From positions 61,442,115 through 61,506,114 of the forward strand of contig CP092876.1 of assembly GCA_030710605.1 (NCBI GenBank): 64,000 nt of DNA, given 5' to 3'. Shown piece by piece: positions 31,885 to 42,499 of this stretch. Numbering within the stretch: position 1 is the stretch's first letter; each line of letters begins with the position of its first letter. Under the pieces are notes generated by a model. The model had not been told where the DNA came from. It saw only the letters and a program-made list of their open reading frames with translations, and made no database searches. The DNA comes from Cordylochernes scorpioides. Its lineage: Eukaryota; Arthropoda; Arachnida; Pseudoscorpiones; Chernetidae. The translations under genes were made by a program, and so were the position numbers.

Positions 31885-32607
31885 AAGAAGGATCCTCTTC
31901 TTACTTCTTTGCATCGTCTTTCGTGTCAATCCACACGGTCACATGTTCGGAAGAGATTTCCTAGTCTTCTCTCTCCCAGATGTAACCAGACTGTCTGGAA
32001 TACCGTTTTTTGGCGCCTGTCCTCTCACGCCTGGATCATCCCCCGCAGCTGGAGTCCATCCATTTTTCCCCAACTTCCCTCTGGGATCTTGGCCCCTTGG
32101 TTAGCTTTTAATACAGTAAGGAGGGGTTTGACCAAAAGTAAGAAAACTATTTAAAGGTGAGGTGTTGATATCAAAAAAGGCATACTCTAACTTATCACAA
32201 AGGCATTCTAGATGGCAGAGCGCCATCAAGTCGAATAAATATAAACTGAACGTTGATTTAAAATTGTATTGTGTCAACCCAATGTGTGTGTGTGTGTGTG
32301 TTTTGATGAATCAGGTAGAGCCAACTATGTACGCGTTTCGGGATATTTTATCTTCGTTAGTGTGGTGCAGGATTCACTTCGGTGAACAAATATTTGATAT
32401 AAGATACTTCTTGAGAAATCTAGAAAAGGGTAGTTACGGCCATATTCGCATATTTACGCAAGCCGTGTCTTAGCCTTAAGTGAAAGCAAATCTCAAAACA
32501 ATGTTGTCTTTAATTTGTTTTTAATATCAACAGCTGACAATTTTAATTTTATTTATTTGATTGATATTATTTTTCACATGTTTAGCGTATTTAGGCCAGT
32601 TTGGCCT
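31885..32607. other. Left part of E1, no gene recognised
   Basis: Short overlapping plus-strand ORFs (31909-32154, 32162-32473) resemble nothing known. A (TG)9 tract lies at 32283-32300. Confidence 0.5.
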
Positions 32608-32723
32608 CAAAAGTAAAATTATCAATGAATAAAATAATAAATATATATTTTTAAATAAAGAAATATTTGAGGTTTTTAGATTATATATATATATATATAT
32701 AATATTTTTAGATTATATAATAT
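32608..32723 (-). repeat. Terminal direct repeat, 3' side of the outer gypsy element
   Basis: It matches 42864-42986 apart from TA-repeat length. On the minus strand it begins directly after the G-rich purine tract, as a 3' LTR should. It is very AT-rich. Confidence 0.6.
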
Positions 32724-32736
32724 TTCCCCCCTGTGA

Positions 32737-33103
32737 AAAAAGATTTTAAAATATTAAAATTTTAAAATAAAATTGGTAATTAAAAATAATTAATTAAACG
32801 AAATCAATAAATCTATAGAAATAATTAAAAATGAAACAATAAAAATCAATACGCACATTTTTTCAAAATAAACAAAAGAAAGTTTGTTTACAAATAATTT
32901 ATATAATTATGAAATTATAATAAAAGTATATATAAGAAATATTAATGAGTGAAATATATCAAAATGTATATGAAGCAAAAAGGTATTTTAAATTTGAGTA
33001 ATTATGACATTATGGTAGTTACACTTCAAAGTATCAAAAGCAGTAGAAAATGTTATTTTTACATGGTTGAGTAATGAAACGCTAATAGATGTATGGAGTG
33101 ACA
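32737..33103. other. 3' untranslated region of the outer gypsy element
   Basis: AT-rich DNA between the integrase stop and the purine tract, with no ORF. Confidence 0.5.
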
Positions 33104-34501
33104 TTAAGTTATTTGTGAAGGCTTAAGAATTGGTGCTGATATTTGTTCTTCATTGTCCATGTCGAAAATATGGCCGTCCTGTAAAAAACATGGTTTATCA
33201 TCAATATCTATTAACTTTGTGTTAGAATTTTGATTTACTATAAAGTCATTTTCTAGGTTAGTGCTATAGTGAAGTAAAAAATCTGTTTCTGGGTAAAATA
33301 ATTTAAGTTTATTAGAGTGTATAATTTCTTTTTGTTTTCTTTGGGGTAAATTGGGTTTATTAATTTCATATGTGACTGGAGAAAGTTGTTTTAAAATAGT
33401 AAATGGGCCTATATATCTTTGTGTTAATTTACCAGTGTTTGGATAAATAAAGGTTTTTACTAATACCTGATCTCCTTCTTTAAAAATGGGTTCTGGGTGT
33501 TTAATATCATAAAGTTGTTTGCTGTGTTCATGGGATTTTATGGTTCTTTCAATGGCTAATTTTCTTGCCTTTTCTATTGGTGTATGTGTTTCTGTGCCAT
33601 GTTCTATATACTGTGGTTGTATTCCATAGTATAAGAATTTAGGTGTAAAGCCTGTTTTGGTATGTACTGTTTCATTATAGCTTTCAGTAATTTTAGGAAT
33701 ATATTTTGTCAAAGGAATCTTTAAATTAGCATTATATTCACATCTTAACCTATTAATGATAGTGGAATTTAGTCTTTCTACTTTTGCATTTGTTTCTGGA
33801 TGATGGGAAATGGTGAGTAGATGCTTAACATTATTTCTTTCTAAAAAGTGTTTAAATTTTCTGCTAAAAAAAGCTGCATTTCTATCTGTTATTAATATTT
33901 CAGGCCTATTAATTTGGAATAAATTTCTTAGACAAGTTATATAAGAATCAGTTGATACAGATTTTGTTGGAAAAGCCCAAAGGAATCTACTGTGATGATC
34001 TACTATCATATGGATACTGTGTCTAGTTGTCCCATAATTATGTAACCCGCCCAATGTATCTAAAGAAAAAATGTGATTTGGGTGTGTGGCTATTGGCATC
34101 TGTTGTAGTGGTCCATAAACAATTCTGTTATCCCTAGATTTATTAAACTGGCAAGTTTCACAATGTTTGGTGTAATAAGCAATATCCCTAGTCATATGTC
34201 GCCAATAATAGTGTGGAGAAATTATTTTAGTCATTTGAGTTGTTCCAATATGTCCATGCTTTGTATGTACTTTTCTTAATAATTTGTGTCTTAGTGTTTG
34301 TGGTACATAAGCTCTTTTAAAACCCTTTCTATTTATAATGTAGAGGCCATTTTGTATTTTAATTTTAGCACTACTAATTTGTTCAGTTGATTGGTGTTCT
34401 TTTAACTCTTTATATTGTTGCACCAGGTTGCGGCTTGGCAGACTCTTCAGCCTTGATTCTCTCCTGTGCTGGGTCTTGCATCTTACCAGAGCGTGTTTCA
34501 A
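33104..34501 (-). CDS. Integrase of the outer gypsy element, 5' end supplied by the nested LTR (E1)
   Basis: 465 residues, of which the first 29 are read from the nested element's LTR in another frame than its gag; genuine pol sequence starts at Tyr30. The zinc finger is H79, H84, C114, C117. The catalytic core is D148 (FSLDTLGG), D206 (ITDRNAA) and E242 (NAKVERLN), with 35 residues between the last two. A chromodomain-less C-terminal GPY/F-type region follows (YIGPFTILKQLSP, about 355-367). The core residues are intact, but the gene is severed from RNase H by the nested insertion. With one target-site copy removed the two halves would be in the same frame, so the insertion is the main lesion. 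Confidence 0.85.
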   Translation of the reverse strand: MKHALVRCKTQHRRESRLKSLPSRNLVQQYKELKEHQSTEQISSAKIKIQNGLYIINRKGFKRAYVPQTLRHKLLRKVHTKHGHIGTTQMTKIISPHYYWRHMTRDIAYYTKHCETCQFNKSRDNRIVYGPLQQMPIATHPNHIFSLDTLGGLHNYGTTRHSIHMIVDHHSRFLWAFPTKSVSTDSYITCLRNLFQINRPEILITDRNAAFFSRKFKHFLERNNVKHLLTISHHPETNAKVERLNSTIINRLRCEYNANLKIPLTKYIPKITESYNETVHTKTGFTPKFLYYGIQPQYIEHGTETHTPIEKARKLAIERTIKSHEHSKQLYDIKHPEPIFKEGDQVLVKTFIYPNTGKLTQRYIGPFTILKQLSPVTYEINKPNLPQRKQKEIIHSNKLKLFYPETDFLLHYSTNLENDFIVNQNSNTKLIDIDDKPCFLQDGHIFDMDNEEQISAPILKPSQIT

Positions 34502-34751
34502 CCATCCTACAAATTTATAAAAGGGAATAATGAGATAAGTCTACTTTATGTAGCCACCAGAATCCTTTATTTATTTTCTCACATCAAAGAGAGCAGTGAA
34601 GTCACAGTGTACCTAAATACAAATGATGATAATCTAAAAATAATCTGTTTTAAATAAATATCATAGAATATAAAAATAAATAAATATATAATTTAAATTT
34701 CAAATATATTAAAAATAATATAATAAATACGCCATTAATCATGATGTAACA
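34416..34751 (-). repeat. 3' LTR of the nested gypsy element (E1)
   Basis: 336 bp, no difference seen from 39272-39607. Being a full copy it also carries the gag start codons, which here run into the outer integrase in a different frame. Confidence 0.95.
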
Positions 34752-34983
34752 CTTCCCCCTCTCCAGAGGTCGTCACGTCCTCGTGAGTTACCTCATCAAT
34801 TCTCTCAAAATAGGGTTTGAGTCTTGAGACATGGACAATCAATGGGTCTTGGCCAGGATTATCTTTCGGCTCAATTAAGTAATTTACGTTAGACAGCTTC
34901 TTTAATATTCGATATGGGCCAAAATATTTTCTCAATAGTTTTTCGCATTTTCCGATTTTCCTGACTGGTGTCCAAACTGCCAC
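34735..34983 (-). pseudogene. Frameshifted C-terminal end of nested-element pol (E1)
   Basis: 82 residues with VWTPVRKIGKCEKLLRKYFG and PYRILKKLSNVNYLIEP, then VHVSRLKPYFE: the integrase GPY/F-type end normally continuous with pol. It is separated from the main pol frame by a one-base shift at an A-run near 35028 (minus strand). The same change is in E2. It extends slightly into the 3' LTR. Confidence 0.85.
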
Positions 34984-37900
34984 TAAATGTCCTGGTTCAT
35001 AGATTTTCTCATTGTGTTTTTGTCATAGTTTCTTTTCATTCTTTCCTGAGTCTTCTCTGTGTTGTTAATGACTACCTGTCTCGTCCTTGCTATTTTATCT
35101 AAGTAGTTTTCTATATATTCGTCGTAATCGTCCATGTTACTGTCCGTTGGGATATTCTCGTCGTCTAAGAGGGACATGGGTTCCCTTCCAAACAACAGGA
35201 AAAATGGAGAGTAGCCTGTGGTTTCTTGAATCGTGGTATTATACGCGTGGGTGATAAAAGGGAGGATTTCATCCCAGTTCTTTTGGTCTGTGTTCACATA
35301 CATGCTGATCATATTGATTAAAGTTCTATTTAGCCGTTCCGTTAGTCCGTTAGTCTGGGGGTGGTAGCTCGTTGTGAAGCAGTGTTTCACTTTGCACATT
35401 TTCATTACCTCCTTCATCAAATTGCTAGTGAATTGTGAACCTCTATCGCTAATAAGAAATCTTGGGGCCCCGTGACGTAAAATAATATGTTCGATTAAAA
35501 ATGTAGAGACTTCTTTCACGGTTGCTTCTGATACTGCCTTTGTTTCAGCATACTTGGTATAATAATCAGTCAACACAATTATCCACTTCCTTCTTCTTTT
35601 CGTTGATGGCAAGGGGCCAACAAAGTCAATTCCGATTCTTTCAAAAGGGTAGTTAGCTGGGGGAATAGGTTGTAGAAGTCCAGAAGGCAAGTGATTTGAA
35701 CCTTTCCGACTTTGGCAAAGATGGCACGTCTTTACAAATTCTGAAACATCTTTCAACATGGAAGGCCAATAGTATTTATTCTTCAATCGGTAAGTGGTTC
35801 TGGCGACGCCCAGATGGCCATTCAGCATATGGTTGTGGTATTCACTCATGACTTCCTTCCTTCTCTTCTTTGGCACTACCAGCAACCATGCCCTACCTTC
35901 AGGATTTGGATTTTTCTTGTAGAGACACCCATTTTCTTCTTTGAAGTTCTGTGTAATTGAACGCTTGTTTCCACTAAGGTTCTCCTTAATATTCTCAATA
36001 AAATCATCCTTTTCGTCTATTATTTGATTCAGAAATAGTCTTTCATAATCTTCGTCCCATTCGTTTTCAGGTAAGGGTCCTCTAGATAGACCATCAGCGT
36101 CCAGATGTTTTTTACCCGATTTATGTATGATTTCGAAATTATATTCCTGAATCTTCAGTGCCCATCGTGCTAATCGGCCGGTCGGATCTTTCAGATTCTT
36201 AAGCCAGCATAGTGCGTGATGATCAGTTACGATTTTGAAGTGCCTTCCATATAGGTAGGGTCGTAACTTGGACATTGACCACACAACAGCTAGACATTCT
36301 TTTTCGGTAGTCGAATAATTTTGCTCAGGTTTGCTCAGTGTTCGACTTAAATATGAGATAACTTTTTCTTTATCGCCGAACTTTTGGACTAATGTTGCAC
36401 CCAGGCCGATGTTAGATGCGTCAGTATGAATGTAAGTAATTGCATTCGGGTCAAAGTGCCCTAAGATTGGAGGATTTATCAATGCTACTTTAAGGGTTTG
36501 AAATGCTTTCTCTTGATTTTCTGTCCAGGTAAAAGGTACATTCTTTTTTATAAGACTGGTTAATGGATCGGCAATTTTTGAAAAACCTTTGATAAATTTT
36601 CTATAATATGAGCACATTCCTAAAAATGATTGAACTTCTTTTATCTTTTTGGGCCGAGGAAAATCTCTAATAGCCTTGATATTATGCTCCGCTGGTTTTA
36701 TACCATGTTGATTAGTTATATGGCCAAGAATCTCCAGTTCTTCGAAAGCAAATTGGCATTTTTTGTTGTTCAATTTTAAATTAGCCTCGCGAAAACATTT
36801 TAAAACAGCTTCTATTCTTTTGAGATGTGTTGAAAAATCCGAGCTATAAATGATTACGTCATCTAGATAACAAAGGCAAATTTGCCATCTAAGATTACCA
36901 AGCATATTTTCCATGTTCCTCTCAAATGTAGCAGGGGCATTGCATAGACCAAAGGGCATTACGTTGAACTCATATAGGCCATGTGCTGTAGTGAAGGCTG
37001 TCTTTTCTTTATCTTTCTCCTCAACCTCTACTTGCCAATATCCTGATTTAAGGTCAATTGCTGAAAAGTATTTGGATCCTTGAAGTGTATCCAATACTTC
37101 ATCAATTCTGGGAATTGGGTAAACATCCTTCACTGTTACATCATTCAATTTTCTGTAGTCAACGCAAAATCTGTACTTACCATCTCGCTTCTTGACCAAG
37201 ATTACAGGGAAGGACCATGGACTCGAGGATGGTCTAATTATGCCGTCTCTGAGCATTTCATCAATTTGTTCTTTTATGATTTCTCGCTCTTTCGCGCTCA
37301 CCCTATACGGCTTGTGTTTGATCGGTTTCGCGCCTTCTGTATCGATCCGATGTTTCGCTAAGTTGGATCTTCCTAATCCCGACGAAAACAAATCCTCGTA
37401 CCTTTCCAAAACTTGTTTCAATTGCTCCTTTTCCGTATATGCTAAATTTTCGTTTATCTGAAATTGGGGTTCTTCATGCTCTTTTTGTTCACTTTCTTCC
37501 ATAAGATTCACTTCGGCTGGCTGGCTTCCAAAGCACAATGTTTGGTTTTTTAATATTTTTAATGGTCGAGGGTAAGGGTTTGTTATCCAGATATATGTTT
37601 CCTTATTCACAACATTTATTAAGCTTCTCGCTAGTCGAAGTCCATTTGTTTGAAACATTTTATGGTTCTCCTCGATGATGTATTCGCCATCCTCTGCTTC
37701 TACAAATGCATTAATCAATTTAATAGAAAGTTCTGGTATAATGGCATCCTTTGCACTTTTTATTTTCTTCTGTTGATATTTGATTACGTCACGATTTTCT
37801 GTCAAGTCATATTTGATTATTTCACGCTGACAATCAATTTTTGCGTTCATTTTCTTAAGAAAATCACGTCCAAGTATAAATATTCGCAAATGTGTTCTCA

Positions 37901-38123
37901 TTATCACAAATTGATGTGTAATTGTTTTGTCATCAAATTTTATATTTAAAATAATATTTCCTACGATATCTAATTCTTTGCCATCGGGTCCGGAGCACAT
38001 TTTATCAGGATTTATTATTTCAAGACCTGTGTTAAGAGCTGTACTAAGGTCGACCACTGAAAGATCGGCGCCTGTATCAATCAAAGCTTCGCAGATACCG
38101 ATTCTATCCACGTTAATGTTCAT
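34983..38123 (-). CDS. Pol polyprotein of the nested gypsy element, truncated by frameshift (E1)
   Basis: 1,046 residues. Aspartic protease: DTGAD at 16-20, ILGRDFL at 83-89. Reverse transcriptase about 270-440: FCVDYRKLN 319-327, catalytic D357 (AIDLKSGYW), YLDD 419-422. RNase H about 560-680: D568, E607, D634, D677. Integrase: zinc finger H765, H770, C800, C803; core D833, D893, E929 with 35 residues between the last two. All catalytic residues expected for the family are present. The frame then runs into a stop after MNQDI, and the true C-terminus lies in another frame (34983-34735). Translation probably follows gag by frameshift; the ATG used as start may not be the native start because the frame is open upstream. 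Confidence 0.93.
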   Translation of the reverse strand: MNINVDRIGICEALIDTGADLSVVDLSTALNTGLEIINPDKMCSGPDGKELDIVGNIILNIKFDDKTITHQFVIMRTHLRIFILGRDFLKKMNAKIDCQREIIKYDLTENRDVIKYQQKKIKSAKDAIIPELSIKLINAFVEAEDGEYIIEENHKMFQTNGLRLARSLINVVNKETYIWITNPYPRPLKILKNQTLCFGSQPAEVNLMEESEQKEHEEPQFQINENLAYTEKEQLKQVLERYEDLFSSGLGRSNLAKHRIDTEGAKPIKHKPYRVSAKEREIIKEQIDEMLRDGIIRPSSSPWSFPVILVKKRDGKYRFCVDYRKLNDVTVKDVYPIPRIDEVLDTLQGSKYFSAIDLKSGYWQVEVEEKDKEKTAFTTAHGLYEFNVMPFGLCNAPATFERNMENMLGNLRWQICLCYLDDVIIYSSDFSTHLKRIEAVLKCFREANLKLNNKKCQFAFEELEILGHITNQHGIKPAEHNIKAIRDFPRPKKIKEVQSFLGMCSYYRKFIKGFSKIADPLTSLIKKNVPFTWTENQEKAFQTLKVALINPPILGHFDPNAITYIHTDASNIGLGATLVQKFGDKEKVISYLSRTLSKPEQNYSTTEKECLAVVWSMSKLRPYLYGRHFKIVTDHHALCWLKNLKDPTGRLARWALKIQEYNFEIIHKSGKKHLDADGLSRGPLPENEWDEDYERLFLNQIIDEKDDFIENIKENLSGNKRSITQNFKEENGCLYKKNPNPEGRAWLLVVPKKRRKEVMSEYHNHMLNGHLGVARTTYRLKNKYYWPSMLKDVSEFVKTCHLCQSRKGSNHLPSGLLQPIPPANYPFERIGIDFVGPLPSTKRRRKWIIVLTDYYTKYAETKAVSEATVKEVSTFLIEHIILRHGAPRFLISDRGSQFTSNLMKEVMKMCKVKHCFTTSYHPQTNGLTERLNRTLINMISMYVNTDQKNWDEILPFITHAYNTTIQETTGYSPFFLLFGREPMSLLDDENIPTDSNMDDYDEYIENYLDKIARTRQVVINNTEKTQERMKRNYDKNTMRKSMNQDI

Positions 38124-38197
38124 TTTATATTTGGGGTCTAACTTTTTAATTCCATTTATGGTCGACTTGCTTTGATTGACGGACTCAGGCGCGATGT

Positions 38198-39361
38198 TTA
38201 GTTTAAATCTTCTAATGCAGCATATCTATTCCTTGTAGGGATACTCGAGTACGGGCTATTACTTACGTCAGAGTAGAGCAGAGGTCTCGACTTCTGAGTT
38301 CCATTATCCATTCGGATTTCTTCTTCGACCTTGTCTTGTGTAACTATGGGGTCCTCTTCCACAATTCTTACAAACCTGACTCTGCAATACCGCGCTACGT
38401 GTCCTGGCTTGTTACACTTGAAACATATTGGTCTCCCGTCTTCTGTCCTATTCCTATTTGAATTTGGATTCTTATTGTATGTTTTACTTGGGTAGACCGG
38501 TTTTGGCTCAGGATTGGGAGTGTAAGATCGTCTAGGGGCAGATACCTGGGGCAGAGGCTTGTTCTGGTAGTACCTCGGAGTGGGGGCCTGGGGCTTGGAG
38601 GTGTTCTGGTAGTACCTCGGAGCGGGGGCCTGGGGCTTGGAGGTGTTCTGATATGGTCTTCTGAACGACGTAGCATTCTTCCATTGCTCTTGATGATGGG
38701 GACGAGGAGAGCGTGGTCCATTATAAAGAGCTTTTGATTTTTCTGCACGTTCTTGGTAATTCTTTTCGAACAAATCCAGCTTTTTACAAATTTCTAGAAG
38801 TTCATTGGTATTTTTAGGAGGGTTTAGGTGAAGGGCAAAAGAGTATTCTTTCTTTAACCCTCCAATAACCCAGTTTATTTTAGTCTCTTCTTCCATTTGG
38901 GGGTCGACCTTGTTGCACAGTACAAGGATATCCTCTGCGAACCTGATTGCAGGTTCATTCCACTGTTGTATCCTGTTTAATCTCATCCTCATTTCTTCTT
39001 TGTTGGCGTCTGAGGCAAAATCCTCAATTAGGCGGCTCTTGAAATTTTCCCAGCTGGTGAAACTTACTTTGTGTAGGTTCAGCCAGGTTTTGGCGCTACC
39101 AATCATATTCATGGCAGCATAACGGGAGATAATGTAGTCTGCCCAATGGTACAGGAAGCCAATTTCTTCAAGAGATTCAATCCATGGGCGAGGGTCTTCT
39201 GTTCCATCATACTTGGGGATGTCGATGTTGGGATTCAGGACAACTGGGTCGGAACTAGCATCTCTACCAATTGTTGCACCAGGTTGCGGCTTGGCAGACT
39301 CTTCAGCCTTGATTCTCTCCTGTGCTGGGTCTTGCATCTTACCAGAGCGTGTTTCAACCAT
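38198..39361 (-). CDS. Gag of the nested gypsy element; first 30 codons lie in the LTR (E1)
   Basis: 387 residues. Residues about 45-200 form the retrotransposon capsid-like region (WIESLEEIGFLYHW, AKTWLNL, WENFKSRLIEDF). About 212-300 is proline/arginine-rich with a tandem QNTSKPQAP repeat (238-261). A CX2CX4HX4C zinc knuckle is at C313, C316, H321, C326. Codons 1-30 are within the 5' LTR, which ends exactly after Thr30, so the primer-binding region must lie inside gag. Structural particle protein by family. Pol follows about 75 bp later. Confidence 0.9.
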   Translation of the reverse strand: MVETRSGKMQDPAQERIKAEESAKPQPGATIGRDASSDPVVLNPNIDIPKYDGTEDPRPWIESLEEIGFLYHWADYIISRYAAMNMIGSAKTWLNLHKVSFTSWENFKSRLIEDFASDANKEEMRMRLNRIQQWNEPAIRFAEDILVLCNKVDPQMEEETKINWVIGGLKKEYSFALHLNPPKNTNELLEICKKLDLFEKNYQERAEKSKALYNGPRSPRPHHQEQWKNATSFRRPYQNTSKPQAPAPRYYQNTSKPQAPTPRYYQNKPLPQVSAPRRSYTPNPEPKPVYPSKTYNKNPNSNRNRTEDGRPICFKCNKPGHVARYCRVRFVRIVEEDPIVTQDKVEEEIRMDNGTQKSRPLLYSDVSNSPYSSIPTRNRYAALEDLN

Positions 39362-39607
39362 CCTACAAATTTATAAAAGGGAATAATGAGATAAGTCTAC
39401 TTTATGTAGCCACCAGAATCCTTTATTTATTTTCTCACATCAAAGAGAGCAGTGAAGTCACAGTGTACCTAAATACAAATGATGATAATCTAAAAATAAT
39501 CTGTTTTAAATAAATATCATAGAATATAAAAATAAATAAATATATAATTTAAATTTCAAATATATTAAAAATAATATAATAAATACGCCATTAATCATGA
39601 TGTAACA
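39272..39607 (-). repeat. 5' LTR of the nested gypsy element (E1)
   Basis: 336 bp. On the minus strand it starts TGTTACATCATG and ends GGTGCAACA. A TATAAAtt sequence about 20 bp before the gag ATG and an 'aataaataaa' poly(A)-like signal are visible. The sequence after it, TGGTAGAGATGC two bases on, is a primer-site candidate. Confidence 0.95.
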
Positions 39608-39611
39608 ATAT

Positions 39612-42499
39612 GTTAGGTAAAATGAGACAGGTGCTCTTGACAGCATGTCTGCTTCTATATTATTCAATCCTTTAATATGTTTAATGTCAAAGCTATATTG
39701 AGATAGAATTAAGGACCATCTAAATAATCTACCTTGTGGGTTTTTTACATTTTTGATCCATTTTAAAGGTAAGTGATCTGTGTGCAAGGTAAAATGTATG
39801 TTGTGTAGGTATGTATGAAATCTTTGTACTGAATTAATGATAGCTAATGTTTCAATTTCTGAGGCAGTATAATTCTGTTCATATGGGTGAAGTTTTCTTG
39901 AAAAATAACCTATGGGGTGTAAAATGCCTTGCTCATCTGGTTGTTTAAGAACTCCTGCTACTCCTAGACTTGACGCGTCTGTGAATAAATGACATGGTTT
40001 TGATGGGTCATAAATATATAGTACAGGTTGTGATATGAGTGAATTTTTAAGTGTTTGGAAGGCTTGTTCATGTTTCACACTCCATAACCAAGCAGCATTT
40101 TTTAACAACAGTTCATTCAAAGGTGCCCTAATTTGCGCATAATGGGGAATAAATTTATTATAAATATTTATGGTGCCTAAAAATCTCTGTAAGGTTTTAA
40201 TATTATATGGTCTATTTAATTTTAAAATTGCTTCAATATTTGTGTTATTTGGTGTATATTTTCCTGAGTTAATAGTGTATCCTAAGAATTGTATTTCTTT
40301 TTGTAAAAATTTGCATTTATTGAGATTCAGCTTTATATCCTCTTGTTCGAATATACCTAATATGTCATCTAAATGCTTAATGTGTTCTTCATAAGTTTTA
40401 GAGTGTATAATAATATCATCAAAATAATTTAAGGCATAGTGTATATTATGCTTAGTGAAAACTGACTTCATAATCCTTTCAAATTGTGAAGGTGCATTTT
40501 TTAGACCATATGGAAGTCTGTTCCATTCATAACATCCTAATTGTGTTACAAAGGAGGTTTTATGTCTATATTTTTCATCTATGGGTATATGCCAGTATGC
40601 ATTTTTAACATCTAGAATAGTGTATATTTTTGACTGTGATAACCTATCTATAATTTGTTCTATAAGTGGAATTGGGGTATGTTCTGGAACTGTTTTTTGA
40701 TTAAGTTTCCTATAATCTATACAGAGTCTTGTGGGGTGATTTGGGGCATCAGATTTTTTTTTCACTAATAATGCAGGAGAACTATAGGGGCTAGATGAGG
40801 GCCTAATAATATCATATTTTAATAATTCAGTTATTTGTTTTTGTATTTCAGCATTATTGTAAAAAGATGTCCTATATGGCTTTTGTGCTATGGGAATATT
40901 ATCTAAAAGAGATATGCAAATTGGGTTAGTCTTTATGTGTCCTATATCAAAATTGTGCTTAGAGAAAACATTCTTATATTTATGCAATATATCTGAAATT
41001 GTTTGATCAGAGAAATTTGGATTAATATTTACTTTACTAAAGTCTAAATATGAATTATAATTTGTTATAGAGTCCGGTTGTCGCATACTGTGAAATGAGT
41101 TAAAATCAATAATGGGATTTGAATTAGGATCTATAAGTTTAACATTTGTATTTGGTATATCAAAAGAATTGAAATTACACAATGGGTTAATATTTAAAAG
41201 AGATGAATTTTTAACATAGTATGGGTCTGGAATACATAGGGTAGTGGCATATGACTTCTGATTATCAGTTTTTGGATTAAAAGAATACAAGAATTTATAA
41301 TTTTGGAAAAGAAGGTTTTTTGAGAAATCTATTTGTAACTTAAATAAATAAAATGTTGGTAAACCTAAAATAAGATATTCTATTGAACTATTGCAAAAAA
41401 AGAATTCTTGATATTTAGTAATTTTTCCTAAAGTAAGCCTAACTAATATTTTGTATAATGGGTAACTAAATCCTTCTACCTGACCTATTCTTTCATTTGG
41501 GGAATTATCTAATATTTTGTAATGAATGTGATTTAAATATTTTAAGGGCATGATGGAGATAGATGATGCCGTATCAAGTACACAAGGCAGTGATACATAG
41601 TTTATGAGTACAGAGAATAATAATAAAGTTCTACCTGGGTTTAGAGGTTCTGAATGGGTGTTAGTTGGCAGTTCTTTTTCATGTTTGTTGAGTGGACAAT
41701 CTCTGTGGAAATGGTATTGATTGGGCAGTTGATGGGAAGAGCAGATCTTGCAGGGGTAGGGTGGTAAATTGATTGTTCTACTGGATGCTTCCTGGTGATG
41801 AGCTGTGATTGACCTTGGAGATGACCTTGGAGGTGGCTGGGGTTGTAGACTTGGGGAAGAGTTGGGGTTGAATCTTGACCTTGCTGGGTAATATGATCTA
41901 GTTTGAAAATTCTGCCTATTATCATTACTTGTGGATGGTTGCTGATTATCTGAGTTATATTTACATTGTGGTTCCTGTTTTTCTTGATTGGTAGAGTATT
42001 TTAATTGAGTGGCTATTTTAATCCAATCTGAGGTTTCCTTAACTCTTGCTGCAATTAAATATTTCTTTAGGTAATTTGGCATCCCATCTGTAAGAGCTTC
42101 TAATAATAGGGGTGTATCTAAATTAAGTTTTTTTGCTAATGAAGATTTTTCTTTAAAATAAATATCAAGATCATCCTTATCATTATATTTTAAATTTAAG
42201 AATTTACTAAATAGATTAGAGTCTTTAACTGTAAAATATGAAAGTACTTTTTGTTCTAGTTCCCCCCAATTATCTATATCTTGTAATTGTTCTATATAAA
42301 AATTAAAAGCTTCTCCATCAAGATAATTTGAAATATTCTTTAGCTTATAGTCTTCATCAAAATGGTTTTGTTGGCATTTTTTGTTAAAGAATTTGAGCCA
42401 AGATGTTATGTCTAAATTTTGACCATTAAATTTCGGTATTTCTATAGTATTTGGATTTGGCGTCATGGCGTGTTCTACATTCCTTTGTTTGCGAGACAT
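39612..42499 (-). CDS. Gag-protease-RT-RNase H of the outer gypsy element, interrupted (E1)
   Basis: About 964 genuine residues in a single frame; the frame then reads 33 codons of the nested LTR to a stop at 39506. Gag-like region about 15-170 (FNGQNLDITSWLKFF), a Cys/His motif C250, C253, H265, C268. Protease-like VLDTASS at 308-313, with Ala where the family has Gly. RT: CIDYRKLN 593-600, catalytic D630 (ILDVKNAYW), YFDD 692-695. RNase H: D841, E881, D908, D951. No frameshift between gag and pol, so it is one polyprotein. Integrase is displaced to 33104-34411. Confidence 0.9.

Larger units (their letters stand above)
34416..39607 (-). mobile_element. Nested Ty3/gypsy LTR retrotransposon (E1)
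   Basis: 5,192 bp, bounded by two identical 336-bp LTRs (34416-34751 and 39272-39607; TGTTAC to GCAACA on the minus strand) and a 4-bp target duplication ATAT (34412-34415, 39608-39611). It carries gag (39361-38198), pol (38123-34983) and a frameshifted pol end (34983-34735). The purine tract GGAGAGGGGGAAG directly precedes the 3' LTR. It is inserted in the RNase H-integrase spacer of the outer element in the same orientation. LTR identity indicates a very recent insertion. Confidence 0.97.

Noticed and set aside
31909..32473. Possible host gene at the left of E1
   Set aside because: Overlapping short ORFs in several frames with no recognisable domain.
34466..34657. 63-residue plus-strand ORF repeated in all four gypsy LTRs
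   Set aside because: It is antisense to the LTR and gag start, begins at GTG, and is repeated only because the LTR is.
37080..37949. Plus-strand ORFs of 89-99 residues within the nested pol
   Set aside because: They are shadows of the minus-strand pol gene.
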